Of a stretch of DNA of 64,000 bases, positions 52,721-61,533 are shown one piece after another. This DNA is from Lunatimonas salinarum (GTDB lineage Bacteria; Bacteroidota; Bacteroidia; Cytophagales; Cyclobacteriaceae). Both the position numbers and the translations under genes were made by a program. The DNA lies in contig NZ_JACVCV010000009.1 in assembly GCF_017811155.1 (NCBI RefSeq), forward strand, positions 1-64,000, in the 5' to 3' direction. Numbering within the stretch: position 1 is the stretch's first letter; each line of letters starts with the position of its first letter. Under the pieces are notes generated by a model. The model was not told the origin of the DNA and did not search any database. It worked only from the letters and a program-made list of their open reading frames with translations.

Positions 52721-52810
52721 TTATTTTCGTCCAAATCCGGCTTGGTGAAGCGCTCTGCATATAGCCAAACCACCAATGCCTGCGCCTACGATAATGGCTG
52801 TTTTCTTCAT
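52721..52810 (-). pseudogene. Remnant of an FAD-dependent oxidoreductase (first 29 codons)
   Basis: Reading on the minus strand from ATG 52810, 29 codons encode MKKTAIIVGAGIGGLAIC followed by RALHQAGFGRK, then TAA. This is a textbook FAD/NAD-binding Rossmann N-terminus (GxGxxG, then a helix ending in AGF), cut off before the rest of the protein. It starts six bases after the stop of the DUF5690 transporter gene, so it was once the next gene of that operon. The 84-bp tandem repeat begins at the break point. No further coding match to the missing part remains. Parent enzyme class (monooxygenase or amine/phosphonate oxidase) cannot be decided from the fragment. Confidence 0.8.
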
Positions 52811-52816
52811 AGTAGG

Positions 52817-54145
52817 CTAGTTGGTAGAAACTGGGTGGGTGATCGGTGTGGATACGTTCGAACGCTCGCTGTGGGTCAGTTTTCGATAGAAATACAGCCC
52901 GTTGATTAGCATAAACACGATGCCCAGACTGAGTAAAATCAACAGACTATCGCCATAGAACTGCAACCAGCTAAGCTCCTGCACGTTTCCAAACTGCTTG
53001 AACACCATAATCCCGGCCGAACCGAGATACCCAAAGCTATCGATGAGGTACATCAGGTAACCCACATTTCCCACGTATTTAAAAGCCGCCAAGAGTCGGT
53101 CAAACAGCAGGCAGTTGAAAGGTATATACGCCATGTAAATTCCCGTACCGGTAGCCACTACCCACCAAAATGGTGCGATTAATTCCCCACGTACCAGTAC
53201 CGTGGTTCCTACGCACAGTAATAGTCCACCGATGATGATGCCATGGTACAGAAACAGCGCTTTTTGATTGTTCTTGACCAAGACCAGGAGGCTCATCATC
53301 AGCAATAGTATCAAGGTGATGGGGATCTCTGTTTGGGTGAGCAGTTCGGGATTCACCTCGATATTTAGCCCTTCCCATATCTCAACCGCAAAATTATCTC
53401 TGATGTCTCTCAGTGCGGTCAGCATCATGTACACCAAAATCAACAAGATGATGCCCGGGCGAAAATTGCGAAAAAACGCCCGCCGCTCTTTTTTGGACAT
53501 GGGCAGTCGCTCTGTTTTGAGCGCAATATCGTCTCCACTGGGTTCAGGCGTTTGGTTTAGCATGAGCACCGCAAAAGCCAACAGAGGCATAAACAGGGCT
53601 CCTGTCCAGAATGGCATCCAGTAGGGGTTTACTTCCACGGTGTCCAACAGGAATTTACCGACCGTTTTGACAAATCCGGAAGAAAAAACAAAACTTACCG
53701 CCAAGATACTGCCCATCATCTCGGTAAACCTGCGTCCTTCCAAGTAGTGAAATACCAACCCCCAAATTAAGCCCAGCGGAAAGCCGTTGAGCAAAAAGCA
53801 TAGAATATTCAGTGGGGCCGGTAGTATAGCAAAGCCCAGCAAAGCCAACCAGGAGACACCGATCAACCCAAGAATAAGGATGGCACGTCGTTCCTTGGTT
53901 AGTTCGGAGATCATCTTGATTCCATAAAATTTACTCGCCATGTAGCCGAGGGTTTGGGCCAGGATCAGCCAAACCTTCAGATCCATACCCCAGAGGCTCT
54001 CCCCGTCAAAAGTGGCCGCGGCAAAGGGTTTGCGAAAGGCATACATGCTGCTGTATGTCAAAAATGCCATGCAGGCCGCGAAGAGGCTCATGGCGAAAGG
54101 CCCGCTGGAGGATAGCTTGTTCGAAACGGATGGAATTCGGAGCAT
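52817..54145 (-). CDS. DUF5690-family MFS-like transporter
   Basis: The 442-residue protein has twelve predicted helices in two halves with a cytosolic basic loop (LKTERLPMSKKERRAFFRNFRPG, about residues 228-250), the major-facilitator layout. SMYAFRKPFAAATFDG (about 32-47) and the long hydrophobic segments fit DUF5690, a Bacteroidota family of putative transporters. The substrate is unknown. It is followed by the flavoprotein remnant and is divergent from a PhnZ/TmpB-like HD gene. As an inference, the three may once have served uptake and oxidation of an organophosphonate. Confidence 0.8.
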   Translation of the reverse strand: MLRIPSVSNKLSSSGPFAMSLFAACMAFLTYSSMYAFRKPFAAATFDGESLWGMDLKVWLILAQTLGYMASKFYGIKMISELTKERRAILILGLIGVSWLALLGFAILPAPLNILCFLLNGFPLGLIWGLVFHYLEGRRFTEMMGSILAVSFVFSSGFVKTVGKFLLDTVEVNPYWMPFWTGALFMPLLAFAVLMLNQTPEPSGDDIALKTERLPMSKKERRAFFRNFRPGIILLILVYMMLTALRDIRDNFAVEIWEGLNIEVNPELLTQTEIPITLILLLMMSLLVLVKNNQKALFLYHGIIIGGLLLCVGTTVLVRGELIAPFWWVVATGTGIYMAYIPFNCLLFDRLLAAFKYVGNVGYLMYLIDSFGYLGSAGIMVFKQFGNVQELSWLQFYGDSLLILLSLGIVFMLINGLYFYRKLTHSERSNVSTPITHPVSTN

Positions 54146-54448
54146 GTGTAGTGGTCAGGCCTATGGTTTGGTTCAGAAGGCAGGATTTGGCTTAGTAGTC
54201 AATGCCCCTGGGGTGTGCAGGAGATGGTTGTGGGAAAGCCAATCTCCGAGTAGCCCCCAGTTGGTCATTCGATGCGCTAAAAATAAATAAACAAACGGAC
54301 TTGCACGGATCACGAAAGTAAAATATTTGTTATTTTTAGCAGATGATTTTCTGCTTCGCAGATTTGACCCCTCCATAAGGAGGATCTTTTGCTCTAGCCG
54401 CAGAAGATGCAATTTTGTTTTACCACCATCTAATAGTCCCCGCCGAAT
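54146..54448. other. Divergent intergenic region
   Basis: About 300 bp between the DUF5690 transporter and the HD-domain gene. It contains a short CCTCC-ATA-AGGAGG palindrome (about 54370) and an AT-rich stretch (about 54280-54345) likely to hold promoters in both directions, although neither fits the -33/-7 pattern fully. No coding sequence supported. Confidence 0.4.
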
Positions 54449-55033
54449 ATGAGAAAAGATTATTCCTCCCTGAATACCGAAGATCGGATTCAGGAAGCGT
54501 TCAAACTATACGAATCCTTTGGCGATGCCGACTATATCGGCGAGCCCGTGTCCCAAATGGAACACATGTGTCAGGCAGCGCAGTTGGCTGAAGCAGAAGG
54601 GTACAATGACACCGTTGTGTTGGCAGCCTTATTTCACGACATTGGTCACCTTTTTGCCCAGCAAGAACAGCTGGAGGAAATGGGAGGCTTCGGTGTGCTG
54701 GATCACGAAAAGATAGGCGCAGATTTTTTAAGAGATCTGGGTTTTCCGGAATTAATGGCCAAGCTGGTGGAAAGCCATGTGGAGGCGAAGCGCTACCTCA
54801 CCTTTAGGTATCCCGAATACTTCAAGAAGCTCTCCGAAGCAAGTAAACAAACGCTTAGCTATCAAGGAGGCGTCATGACAGCAGAAGAGGCGGCGGCATT
54901 TGAGGCCGACCCGGACCATCCGTTGATCCTTAAAATGAGGGAATGGGACGAGAAAGCAAAGGAAACGTCGGTACCCTTACCAGACCTGGATGCCTATAAG
55001 TCCATGGCCCGAAACATCTTATCTTCCAATTAG
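54449..55033 (+). CDS. HD-domain diiron oxygenase-like protein (PhnZ/TmpB-like)
   Basis: The 194-residue protein resembles the HD-domain mixed-valence diiron oxygenases that cleave alpha-hydroxyphosphonates. It has the metal-binding His/HD set: H39 in SQMEHMCQAA, H63/D64 in ALFHDIGH, H in LDHEKIGADFL and H in VESHVEAKRYL. It also retains Y29 and E32 in DYIGEPVSQ, a Tyr-x-x-Glu pair that matches the recalled PhnZ Y24/E27 lid. PhnZ itself releases glycine and phosphate from (R)-2-amino-1-hydroxyethylphosphonate. A 2-oxoglutarate oxygenase partner (PhnY/TmpA) is not in the window. A generic HD phosphohydrolase is the alternative. Confidence 0.7.
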   Translation: MRKDYSSLNTEDRIQEAFKLYESFGDADYIGEPVSQMEHMCQAAQLAEAEGYNDTVVLAALFHDIGHLFAQQEQLEEMGGFGVLDHEKIGADFLRDLGFPELMAKLVESHVEAKRYLTFRYPEYFKKLSEASKQTLSYQGGVMTAEEAAAFEADPDHPLILKMREWDEKAKETSVPLPDLDAYKSMARNILSSN

Positions 55034-55083
55034 CTAACTGTCCGAAAGCTGTAAGTTTCTCCGGGCATGAATACACTTAGTTT

Positions 55084-56658
55084 ATGAAATCGACCCTACT
55101 CTTTTGCTTCGGATGTTTGATGGCCATTGCCTGCAAAAGCCCTCAGGCAGAACCGGTTGATGAGTCTGGGAGGTTTTCCAGTACCCCCGCCTATGTGGTT
55201 CCATCCTTTGAGGACAGTACTTCCTTTCATCGATTGACGGACGCATATCCCCTGGTACAGCAGATGTTTTTTGATTTCGCCGAGAAGAATCACTATCCCT
55301 CGTTGAGTTTCGGCATCATTGCGGGAGGACGGTTGCAATACAGCGCCAGCATGGGCACGGCCAACTTGGAAACAAGTGAGAAGGCCAGCAGCCAAACGCT
55401 GTACCGCATCGCTTCTATGAGCAAAAGCTTTACAGCCCTGGCGATTTTGAAATTGAGGGACGAGGGGAAGCTGGATCTAATGGATCCGGTAGTCAACTAC
55501 CTCCCGGAGATGGAAAAAGCCGGTAGACTTACCACCGACGCGCCGGAGATCACCTTACAGCATTTGTTGACCATGTCTGCCGGGTTTCCAGAAGACAACC
55601 CTTGGGGGGACCGGCAGTTGGACGTCTCGGACGAGCAGCTATTGGATGTGCTGAGGCAGGGCCTATCGCTTTCCAACGTGCCTGGAATAACCTACGAGTA
55701 CAGTAATTTGGGCTATGCCCTTTTGGGAAAGGTCATACACGTGGTAAGTGGAAGAACCTATCAGCAGTATATTACGGAAGAAATCCTGATTCCATTGGGG
55801 ATGAATGACACCAAATGGGAATACACGGATATTCCGGATGAGATACTGGCTTGGGGATATCGGTGGACAGGCGGCACATGGGAACCCGAACCCTACCTGC
55901 ACGATGGGGCCTATGGAGCCATGGGAGGGCTGATCAGTTCGATTGATGATTTCAGCAAATATGTGGCTTTTCACCTAGATGCTTGGCCGCCTAGAAACGA
56001 TCCGGAGACGGGACCTGTAAAACGCAGTACCATCCGGGAAATGCACCAACCGGTTCGGTTTAACAGCCTGCTGGTTAATGCCAAGACACCCTTTGGAACA
56101 GACTGTGCATCCGCAACTGCCTACGGCTACGGGTTGAGTTGGCTGAAGGATTGCAGGGAGCGGGTGAGGATCGCCCATAGTGGAGGACTGCCGGGTTTCG
56201 GTAGCGAATGGCGTATGTATCCGGAATATGGTATCGGCATTGTTTCGTTTAGTAACCGGACCTACGGGTCGCCCGGCGCCTTGAATGCACAGGCATTGGA
56301 TACGTTGATTGCCCTAGCGAACCTAAAGCCTCGAAAATTGAAGCCATCACCCCTGCTGGAGCAACGGAAATCCGAATTGCTGGACGTCATCACCGGCGCT
56401 TGGCCGGAGGATCAGCTGGGTATTTTTGCGGATAATTTCTTTCTCGACAGCTCATATGACAGCAGAAAGGCCCATGCGACCCAACTATTGGAGCAGGTCG
56501 GACCCATCCTGCGTACATCAGAGCTCACAGCACTGAATCAGTTAAGGGGATACTTCGTATTGGAATGTACCAACGGCAACGTAGAAGTTTTTTTCACGCT
56601 GAATCCGCAGAAGGAAGGATTTATTCAGCAGGTAAATTTGACGTTGCTTGATTCCTGA
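55084..56658 (+). CDS. Lipoprotein serine hydrolase (beta-lactamase class C/PBP4-like)
   Basis: The 524-residue protein has a lipoprotein signal (LMAIACKSPQ, Cys about residue 18). The serine beta-lactamase-like domain has the nucleophile in IASMSKSFTALAIL (S-x-x-K, about residues 109-112), the second motif YEYSNLGYALLG (Y-x-N, about 205-212) and the third motif HSGGLPGFGSE (HxG). An additional C-terminal region of about 130 residues follows. Likely substrates are peptidoglycan peptides or D-amino acid esters; beta-lactam resistance is not implied. It is 51 bp after the HD gene. Confidence 0.87.
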   Translation: MKSTLLFCFGCLMAIACKSPQAEPVDESGRFSSTPAYVVPSFEDSTSFHRLTDAYPLVQQMFFDFAEKNHYPSLSFGIIAGGRLQYSASMGTANLETSEKASSQTLYRIASMSKSFTALAILKLRDEGKLDLMDPVVNYLPEMEKAGRLTTDAPEITLQHLLTMSAGFPEDNPWGDRQLDVSDEQLLDVLRQGLSLSNVPGITYEYSNLGYALLGKVIHVVSGRTYQQYITEEILIPLGMNDTKWEYTDIPDEILAWGYRWTGGTWEPEPYLHDGAYGAMGGLISSIDDFSKYVAFHLDAWPPRNDPETGPVKRSTIREMHQPVRFNSLLVNAKTPFGTDCASATAYGYGLSWLKDCRERVRIAHSGGLPGFGSEWRMYPEYGIGIVSFSNRTYGSPGALNAQALDTLIALANLKPRKLKPSPLLEQRKSELLDVITGAWPEDQLGIFADNFFLDSSYDSRKAHATQLLEQVGPILRTSELTALNQLRGYFVLECTNGNVEVFFTLNPQKEGFIQQVNLTLLDS

Positions 56659-56716
56659 CGACCTTTGGGGAGTGAGTGGCAGTTGTTTTTTGATGAGGAC
56701 TTGACCAATTAACATT

Positions 56717-57313
56717 ATGAGTGACCGAGCGAGCATACTGAAAACAGAGATTCTTTCAGACAACTACTATACACTGAAAAAGGTAACCTATGCCTATCGG
56801 CGTACCGATGGGATCACCGAAGAGGTGGTCCGAGAGGCCTTTGATCGGGGTAACGGCGCCGCCCTGCTGTTATATCATGAAAAGCGGCAAACCGTGGTGT
56901 TAACCAAGCAATTCAGGCTTCCCGCGTTTATAAGTGGGCATCCAAGCGGATTCTTGATAGAGGTGTGTGCCGGTATGATCGACGAGGGCAATCCGGAGGA
57001 AACCATTAAACGGGAGGCGATGGAAGAGACAGGGTACCAGGTCGCCAATGTTAGGAAGGTATTTGAAGCCTTTTCCTCTCCCGGTGCGGTTACAGAAAAG
57101 ATGCATTTTTTTGTAGCCGCCTATGACGAAAAAATGAAGGTGGAGGATGGCGGAGGCCGCGACGAGGAACAGGAGGACATCGAACTGCTGGAAGTCTCCA
57201 TAAAGGAGGCCATGGAAATGGTCTACACCGGTGAAATTCAGGATGCCAAAACCATTTTGCTGCTTCAGCATTACGCGCTGAAGCTAGCAGGTGCTGGTGT
57301 GCCTGGATGGTGA
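56717..57313 (+). CDS. nudK: GDP-mannose pyrophosphatase (Nudix hydrolase)
   Basis: NudK hydrolyses GDP-mannose to GMP and mannose 1-phosphate. The 198-residue protein aligns closely in recall with E. coli NudK (191 residues): TEILSDNYYTLKKVTY, REAFDRGNGAALLLY and GEIQDAKTILLLQHY are matching segments. The Nudix helix reads GMIDEGNPEETIKREAMEETGYQV (about residues 95-118). The catalytic REAMEE core is intact; the first Glu of the box is Asn (N101), which is a structural and less essential position. It lies 58 bp after the serine hydrolase gene. Confidence 0.88.
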   Translation: MSDRASILKTEILSDNYYTLKKVTYAYRRTDGITEEVVREAFDRGNGAALLLYHEKRQTVVLTKQFRLPAFISGHPSGFLIEVCAGMIDEGNPEETIKREAMEETGYQVANVRKVFEAFSSPGAVTEKMHFFVAAYDEKMKVEDGGGRDEEQEDIELLEVSIKEAMEMVYTGEIQDAKTILLLQHYALKLAGAGVPGW

Positions 57314-57410
57314 AATTACCGAATATCCGTGAGACATAGGGTATTTTGAATTGGTTGCGAGCGTAAAATGGTGTATTTTGGTTCTTCAAACCTATTTAGA
57401 CCAAAATACA

Positions 57411-59570
57411 ATGATGAATTCCTATCGCAATTACTTGTGGGCGATTTGCCTATTTCTCGTTTTCCAGCTTCCCTTTAAAGCGTCTGCGAATGAAGGCTAC
57501 AAGCTATGGCTGCAATATGCACCCATAGAGGATTCCAAGGAGCGGGAAAGTTACTGGGCATTTTTTAGCCAAATCAAGGTGCCAGGCAATTCCGCTACGG
57601 ATGCCGTGATCCGAAAGGAGCTACAGATAGCCGGAAGAGGATTTTTTCCCGGAGAAGACTTCTCCTCGGTTGGTGCATCCACCGATCCCAAGATTTGGAT
57701 TGGAAAGGCAGCCTCACTGCCCAGCTCGGCTGCTGATGCCATGGCCAACAAGCTCGCCTCACTTACCAAAGACGGCTATGCCTTGTTTGTACGGGATGGC
57801 CGAGTGTATGTCACTTCCCAGACAGATACCGGGCTGCTATATGGTACTTTTGGGTTGCTGAAAGCAATGCAAACCAGGCAGCCATTGGCCTCGCTGGATG
57901 TGACGGAAAACCCGAAGATTCAGACCCGCATGCTCAATCACTGGGATAACCTGAACCGCACGGTGGAACGTGGCTATGCGGGATTCAGCATTTGGAACTG
58001 GCATCGATTGCCCAAGCACATAGACCAACAATACATAGATTATGCCCGTGCCAACGCCTCCATCGGTGTAAACGCCACCTCCATCACCAATGTCAATGCG
58101 AATGCGTTGGTGTTGACGCCGGTTTATTTGGAAAAGGCGGCGGCGCTTGCCGATGCCTTTAGGCCCTACGGCATCAGGGTGTTTCTCACGGCCCGTTTCA
58201 ACGCTCCCATGCAGCTCGATGGGTTGGAAACAGCCGATCCCTTGGATCCAGCTGTGCAGGAATGGTGGAAGAGGAAAGCCGACGAGATTTACCAATACAT
58301 CCCTGACTTTGGCGGTTTTCTGGTTAAAGCCGATTCAGAGGGACAGCCCGGTCCCCATAACTACGGACGAACACAGGCTGACGGAGCGAATCTACTGGCG
58401 GAGGCGCTTAAACCGCACGGAGGGTTAGTGATGTGGAGGGCTTTTGTATACAGCGAAAACACGCCCACAGACCGCACCAAGCAGGCATACGACGAATTCA
58501 AGCCCTTGGACGGAAAATTCAAGGATAATGTGATCGTGCAGGTAAAGAATGGCCCCTTGGACTTTCAGCCCAGAGAGCCCTTCCATCCGCTTTTTGGCGC
58601 CATGCCAGAAACGCCTTTGATGATGGAGTTTCAGATCACAAAGGAATACTTGGGCCAGGACACCCATTGGGTAAATCTAGCGTCTATGTGGAAAGAGGTG
58701 CTACAGGCAGACACCTATGCCAACGGGGCTGGGAGCACGGTTAGCAGGGTATTGGATGGCACCCTACATGGATATAATCATACCGCCATAGCAGGTGTGG
58801 CTAATATTGGAACAGATCGAAATTGGACCGGGCATCCTATGGCCCAGGCAGATTGGTATAGCTTCGGCCGGCTGGCTTGGAATCCCGACGCTGACATCCA
58901 AGAAATTGCGAAGGATTGGTTGAAGATGACCTTCACGAACAATCCGTCCTTTGTGGAACCGGTAATGGATGTGATGATGAAGTCTTATGGTATATTGGTA
59001 GATTACATGACGCCGCTTGGTCTTCACCATATTATGGCCCGAAGCCACCATTGGGGGCCTGGGCCTTGGGTGACTGGTGGAAGGAGGGATGATTGGACGG
59101 CCACTTATTACCACCGTGCATCCGAAGATGGCATAGGCTTTGATCGGACGGAGGCCGGTAGTAATGCGCTGGAGCAATATGCGCCTGAGGTAAGAGAACA
59201 ATGGCGGAATCTGGACACCATCTCTTTGGATTACCTACTGTGGTTTCACCGAGTCGCCTGGGACAAAGAGCTGGCTACAGGAAATACCCTTTGGGAGGAA
59301 ATGGCGATTAGGTATCAGCGTGGGGTGGAAGGAGCCCGATGGATGGAGCAGACTTGGTTAGCGCAAGAGGGCCATATCGATGAGGAGCGATTTGAGCATA
59401 TGCGGTCGTTCTTGGCTATTCAAGTCTCAGAAGCCGAATGGTGGAGGGATGCCTGTCTATTGTACTTCCAGCAGTTTTCTCGGCAGCCGCTGCCCCTAGG
59501 CGTTGAAAAACCGAAGCATGATTTAGCGTATTACCAAGATTTTAGACGGTTTTTTGTGCCGGGCATTTGA
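57411..59570 (+). CDS. aguA: Alpha-glucuronidase (GH67)
   Basis: This 719-residue enzyme should release 4-O-methylglucuronic acid from xylo-oligosaccharides during xylan breakdown. ATG 57411 opens a signal peptide ending in FKASANEG (about residue 25). An N-terminal small domain precedes the TIM barrel. Catalytic acid Glu lies in FLVKADSEGQPGPHNYGRTQADGAN (key KADSEGQ, about 327-333); further acidic residues lie in VQVKNGPLDFQPREPFHP and in MMEFQITKEYLGQ, matching GH67 positions. Length is typical (about 700). It is monocistronic and consistent with a xylan user. Confidence 0.92.
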   Translation: MMNSYRNYLWAICLFLVFQLPFKASANEGYKLWLQYAPIEDSKERESYWAFFSQIKVPGNSATDAVIRKELQIAGRGFFPGEDFSSVGASTDPKIWIGKAASLPSSAADAMANKLASLTKDGYALFVRDGRVYVTSQTDTGLLYGTFGLLKAMQTRQPLASLDVTENPKIQTRMLNHWDNLNRTVERGYAGFSIWNWHRLPKHIDQQYIDYARANASIGVNATSITNVNANALVLTPVYLEKAAALADAFRPYGIRVFLTARFNAPMQLDGLETADPLDPAVQEWWKRKADEIYQYIPDFGGFLVKADSEGQPGPHNYGRTQADGANLLAEALKPHGGLVMWRAFVYSENTPTDRTKQAYDEFKPLDGKFKDNVIVQVKNGPLDFQPREPFHPLFGAMPETPLMMEFQITKEYLGQDTHWVNLASMWKEVLQADTYANGAGSTVSRVLDGTLHGYNHTAIAGVANIGTDRNWTGHPMAQADWYSFGRLAWNPDADIQEIAKDWLKMTFTNNPSFVEPVMDVMMKSYGILVDYMTPLGLHHIMARSHHWGPGPWVTGGRRDDWTATYYHRASEDGIGFDRTEAGSNALEQYAPEVREQWRNLDTISLDYLLWFHRVAWDKELATGNTLWEEMAIRYQRGVEGARWMEQTWLAQEGHIDEERFEHMRSFLAIQVSEAEWWRDACLLYFQQFSRQPLPLGVEKPKHDLAYYQDFRRFFVPGI

Positions 59571-59733
59571 AATCGATCAAACCAACTCTAATCGTTTAGA
59601 ACCTGTCCAATTATGGGCCGTGTCAGGCCATTGCAAATGGCCATTTGGCACTTTCGGCTTTTAATAATAAACCGCTTTAATTCGGGTACGAGGCAATCGG
59701 AATCTTTCAATAGGCCGGCGAATATTCTCAAGT

Positions 59734-59771
59734 CGAAGCAATCCCTTTAACCGCATGTGGAGATTGCTTCG
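59734..59771. repeat. CGAAGCAATC / GATTGCTTCG inverted repeat
   Basis: Perfect 10-bp arms enclose an 18-base loop. The GATTGCTTCG-CTCCT phrase is widely seen in scattered repeat elements of Bacteroidota. A second palindrome, CAAATGGCCATTTG, lies nearby at about 59636. The intergenic region holds no gene. Confidence 0.5.
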
Positions 59772-59840
59772 CTCCTGCTGCACTACCTATGACGAGCCCA
59801 ACCTCGAAAGGGTGGCATCTTTATCGCACAAGCAATTGAA

Positions 59841-60764
59841 CTACCCCAACGGAATATACTGGCTCAAATAATTTCTAGCGGTCAGAATGGCCATACGGAC
59901 ATCTTCGGGGGATTTTTCGAAGGCTTTGTCTTCTACCTCGATGCAACAGGCTCCTCTATACCCTACATCGGTCAGGGCTGCTATGAAACGACCCCAGTTT
60001 ACATCTCCCAGTCCGGGGATTTTGGGGGAGTGGTACTCCAAGGGATTCGCCAAAATACCTACCCGATCCAGCTTCTCCTTATATACTTTCACATCTTTCA
60101 AATGGATATGGTGTAGCCGTTCTTTGTAGTCATAAATGGGCCGGATGGGATCCATCTGCATCCAAACCAAGTGAGAAGGGTCATAATTCAAGCCAAAATG
60201 GGCATCGGGAATAATGGAGAATAGCTGATCCCAGACTGCCGGTGAGATTGCCAGATTTTTGCCTCCCGGCCATTCGTCGTTGGTGAAAAACATGGGGCAG
60301 TTTTCAATGGCCACCTTGACCCCTAGATCACCTGCATGTCCTACGATTTCGGGAAAACGCTCTGCAAACATAGCTAAATTATCAGGGATATTTCGGGAGG
60401 GATTCCGACCTACAAAGGTATTAACCACCGGAATGCCCAGTTTGGCAGCAGCGCTGATCACCTTCTTGATATGCTCGATTGCTAAAGCCGCTTTTTCCTC
60501 ATCCGGATCCATGGGATTGGGGTAATAACCTAGACCGGAGATGAAAACCTTCTTATCTCGTTGAACTGCCTGAATATGCGCGATGGCATCCTCGTCCAAG
60601 GTTTCCACGTCGATATGGGTGACTCCGGCATACCTGCGCTCGGCCTTACCTTTGGGCCAGCACATCATCTCCACGCAGCCGAAACCCTGTTCAGAAGCAA
60701 AATCCATCACTTCTTCAAAACGATTATCCGCCAGGATGGCGCTGACAAATCCCAACTTTAGCAT
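59841..60764 (-). CDS. Sugar phosphate isomerase/epimerase-like TIM barrel
   Basis: The 307-residue protein has the xylose-isomerase-like TIM barrel (AP endonuclease family 2). Strands and metal-binding residues appear in order: CVEMMCWPKG, FISGLGYYPN, VNTFVGRN, VKVAIENCPMF (Glu), FGLNYDPSHLVWMQ (Asp/His), LHHIHLKDVK (His) and CCIEVEDKAF (Glu). Glu, Asp, His and Glu ligands make a divalent-metal-dependent isomerase or epimerase likely. The substrate is unknown. It is separated from tenA by 110 bp on the same strand and is probably the next transcription unit. Confidence 0.85.
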   Translation of the reverse strand: MLKLGFVSAILADNRFEEVMDFASEQGFGCVEMMCWPKGKAERRYAGVTHIDVETLDEDAIAHIQAVQRDKKVFISGLGYYPNPMDPDEEKAALAIEHIKKVISAAAKLGIPVVNTFVGRNPSRNIPDNLAMFAERFPEIVGHAGDLGVKVAIENCPMFFTNDEWPGGKNLAISPAVWDQLFSIIPDAHFGLNYDPSHLVWMQMDPIRPIYDYKERLHHIHLKDVKVYKEKLDRVGILANPLEYHSPKIPGLGDVNWGRFIAALTDVGYRGACCIEVEDKAFEKSPEDVRMAILTARNYLSQYIPLG

Positions 60765-60873
60765 AGATGTTTTTTGTTTTTGGTATTTCCGAAAGAATCA
60801 GCTAAAATTAACGAAATATCGGGTAGTGACCGAACAACCGCCTACTTTTTTGGGATAATTTGGTCTACCGAAC

Positions 60874-61533
60874 CTACAACTCCCATATCTCCAACCTATA
60901 GGCAGAGTCCCAAAACATCCATTCCAGCTTGGTAGCCATCAGAAAGGCCTCCGTCATGGCCGCTTGCTGTGCTGGGGAAGCGTCCTCTGCCAGTTCATCG
61001 GAAATCGCCAGTGCTTTCCTCACCGATGTGGCAAAGGCTTCGCCGGCGTAGGTATCGATCCATTCCCGATAGGGATTATCCATCGAAGCTTGTTGGTTGG
61101 CATAGATGTGATCTCCTACTTTCTTATAAATCCAAAAACAAGGTAACACAGCTCCCACCGCCTCCTCTATGGGTGCGATCGCCGCCTTGGCCAGCAGGTA
61201 GCTGGTGTACAGCGCACAGGTTGGTGAGGGCTGTACGGTATCTTCATCTACCCCAAAAATTTTGAAATAACCGGTATGCAAGGCTCGCTCCACCACAATG
61301 GCCCCGGAAGCAAATTCGCTGAATGCAAGCGTATGCTCCCTCTTGGTTAATCTCCCGCCAATCAACGCCAATGCCCTGCCAAATTCCCTCAGATAAAAGG
61401 CATCCTGGGCCATGTAAAACTTGAATTTTTCCAGGGGCAACGTGCCTTTCATCAATTCCTGATTAAAAGGCATGGCCAGTATCTTTTCATATAGCGGAGT
61501 TGCCTGCTCCCAGACCTTAGTTGTCCAATTCAT
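60874..61533 (-). CDS. tenA: Aminopyrimidine aminohydrolase / thiaminase II (TenA)
   Basis: TenA hydrolyses aminopyrimidine breakdown products of thiamine back to HMP for salvage. The 219-residue all-helical protein shows ATPLYEKILAMPFNQELMKGTLPLEKFKFYMAQDAFYL (key parts HPF-like FNQELMKGTL and YMAQDAFYLREF) and the late DTYAGEAF region; residue order fits TenA class I. The conserved catalytic Cys of the C135-type is represented by PCFWIY (about residues 127-132). Start overlaps the thiD end by 17 bp, so it closes the thiM-thiE-thiD-tenA operon. Confidence 0.9.
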   Translation of the reverse strand: MNWTTKVWEQATPLYEKILAMPFNQELMKGTLPLEKFKFYMAQDAFYLREFGRALALIGGRLTKREHTLAFSEFASGAIVVERALHTGYFKIFGVDEDTVQPSPTCALYTSYLLAKAAIAPIEEAVGAVLPCFWIYKKVGDHIYANQQASMDNPYREWIDTYAGEAFATSVRKALAISDELAEDASPAQQAAMTEAFLMATKLEWMFWDSAYRLEIWEL

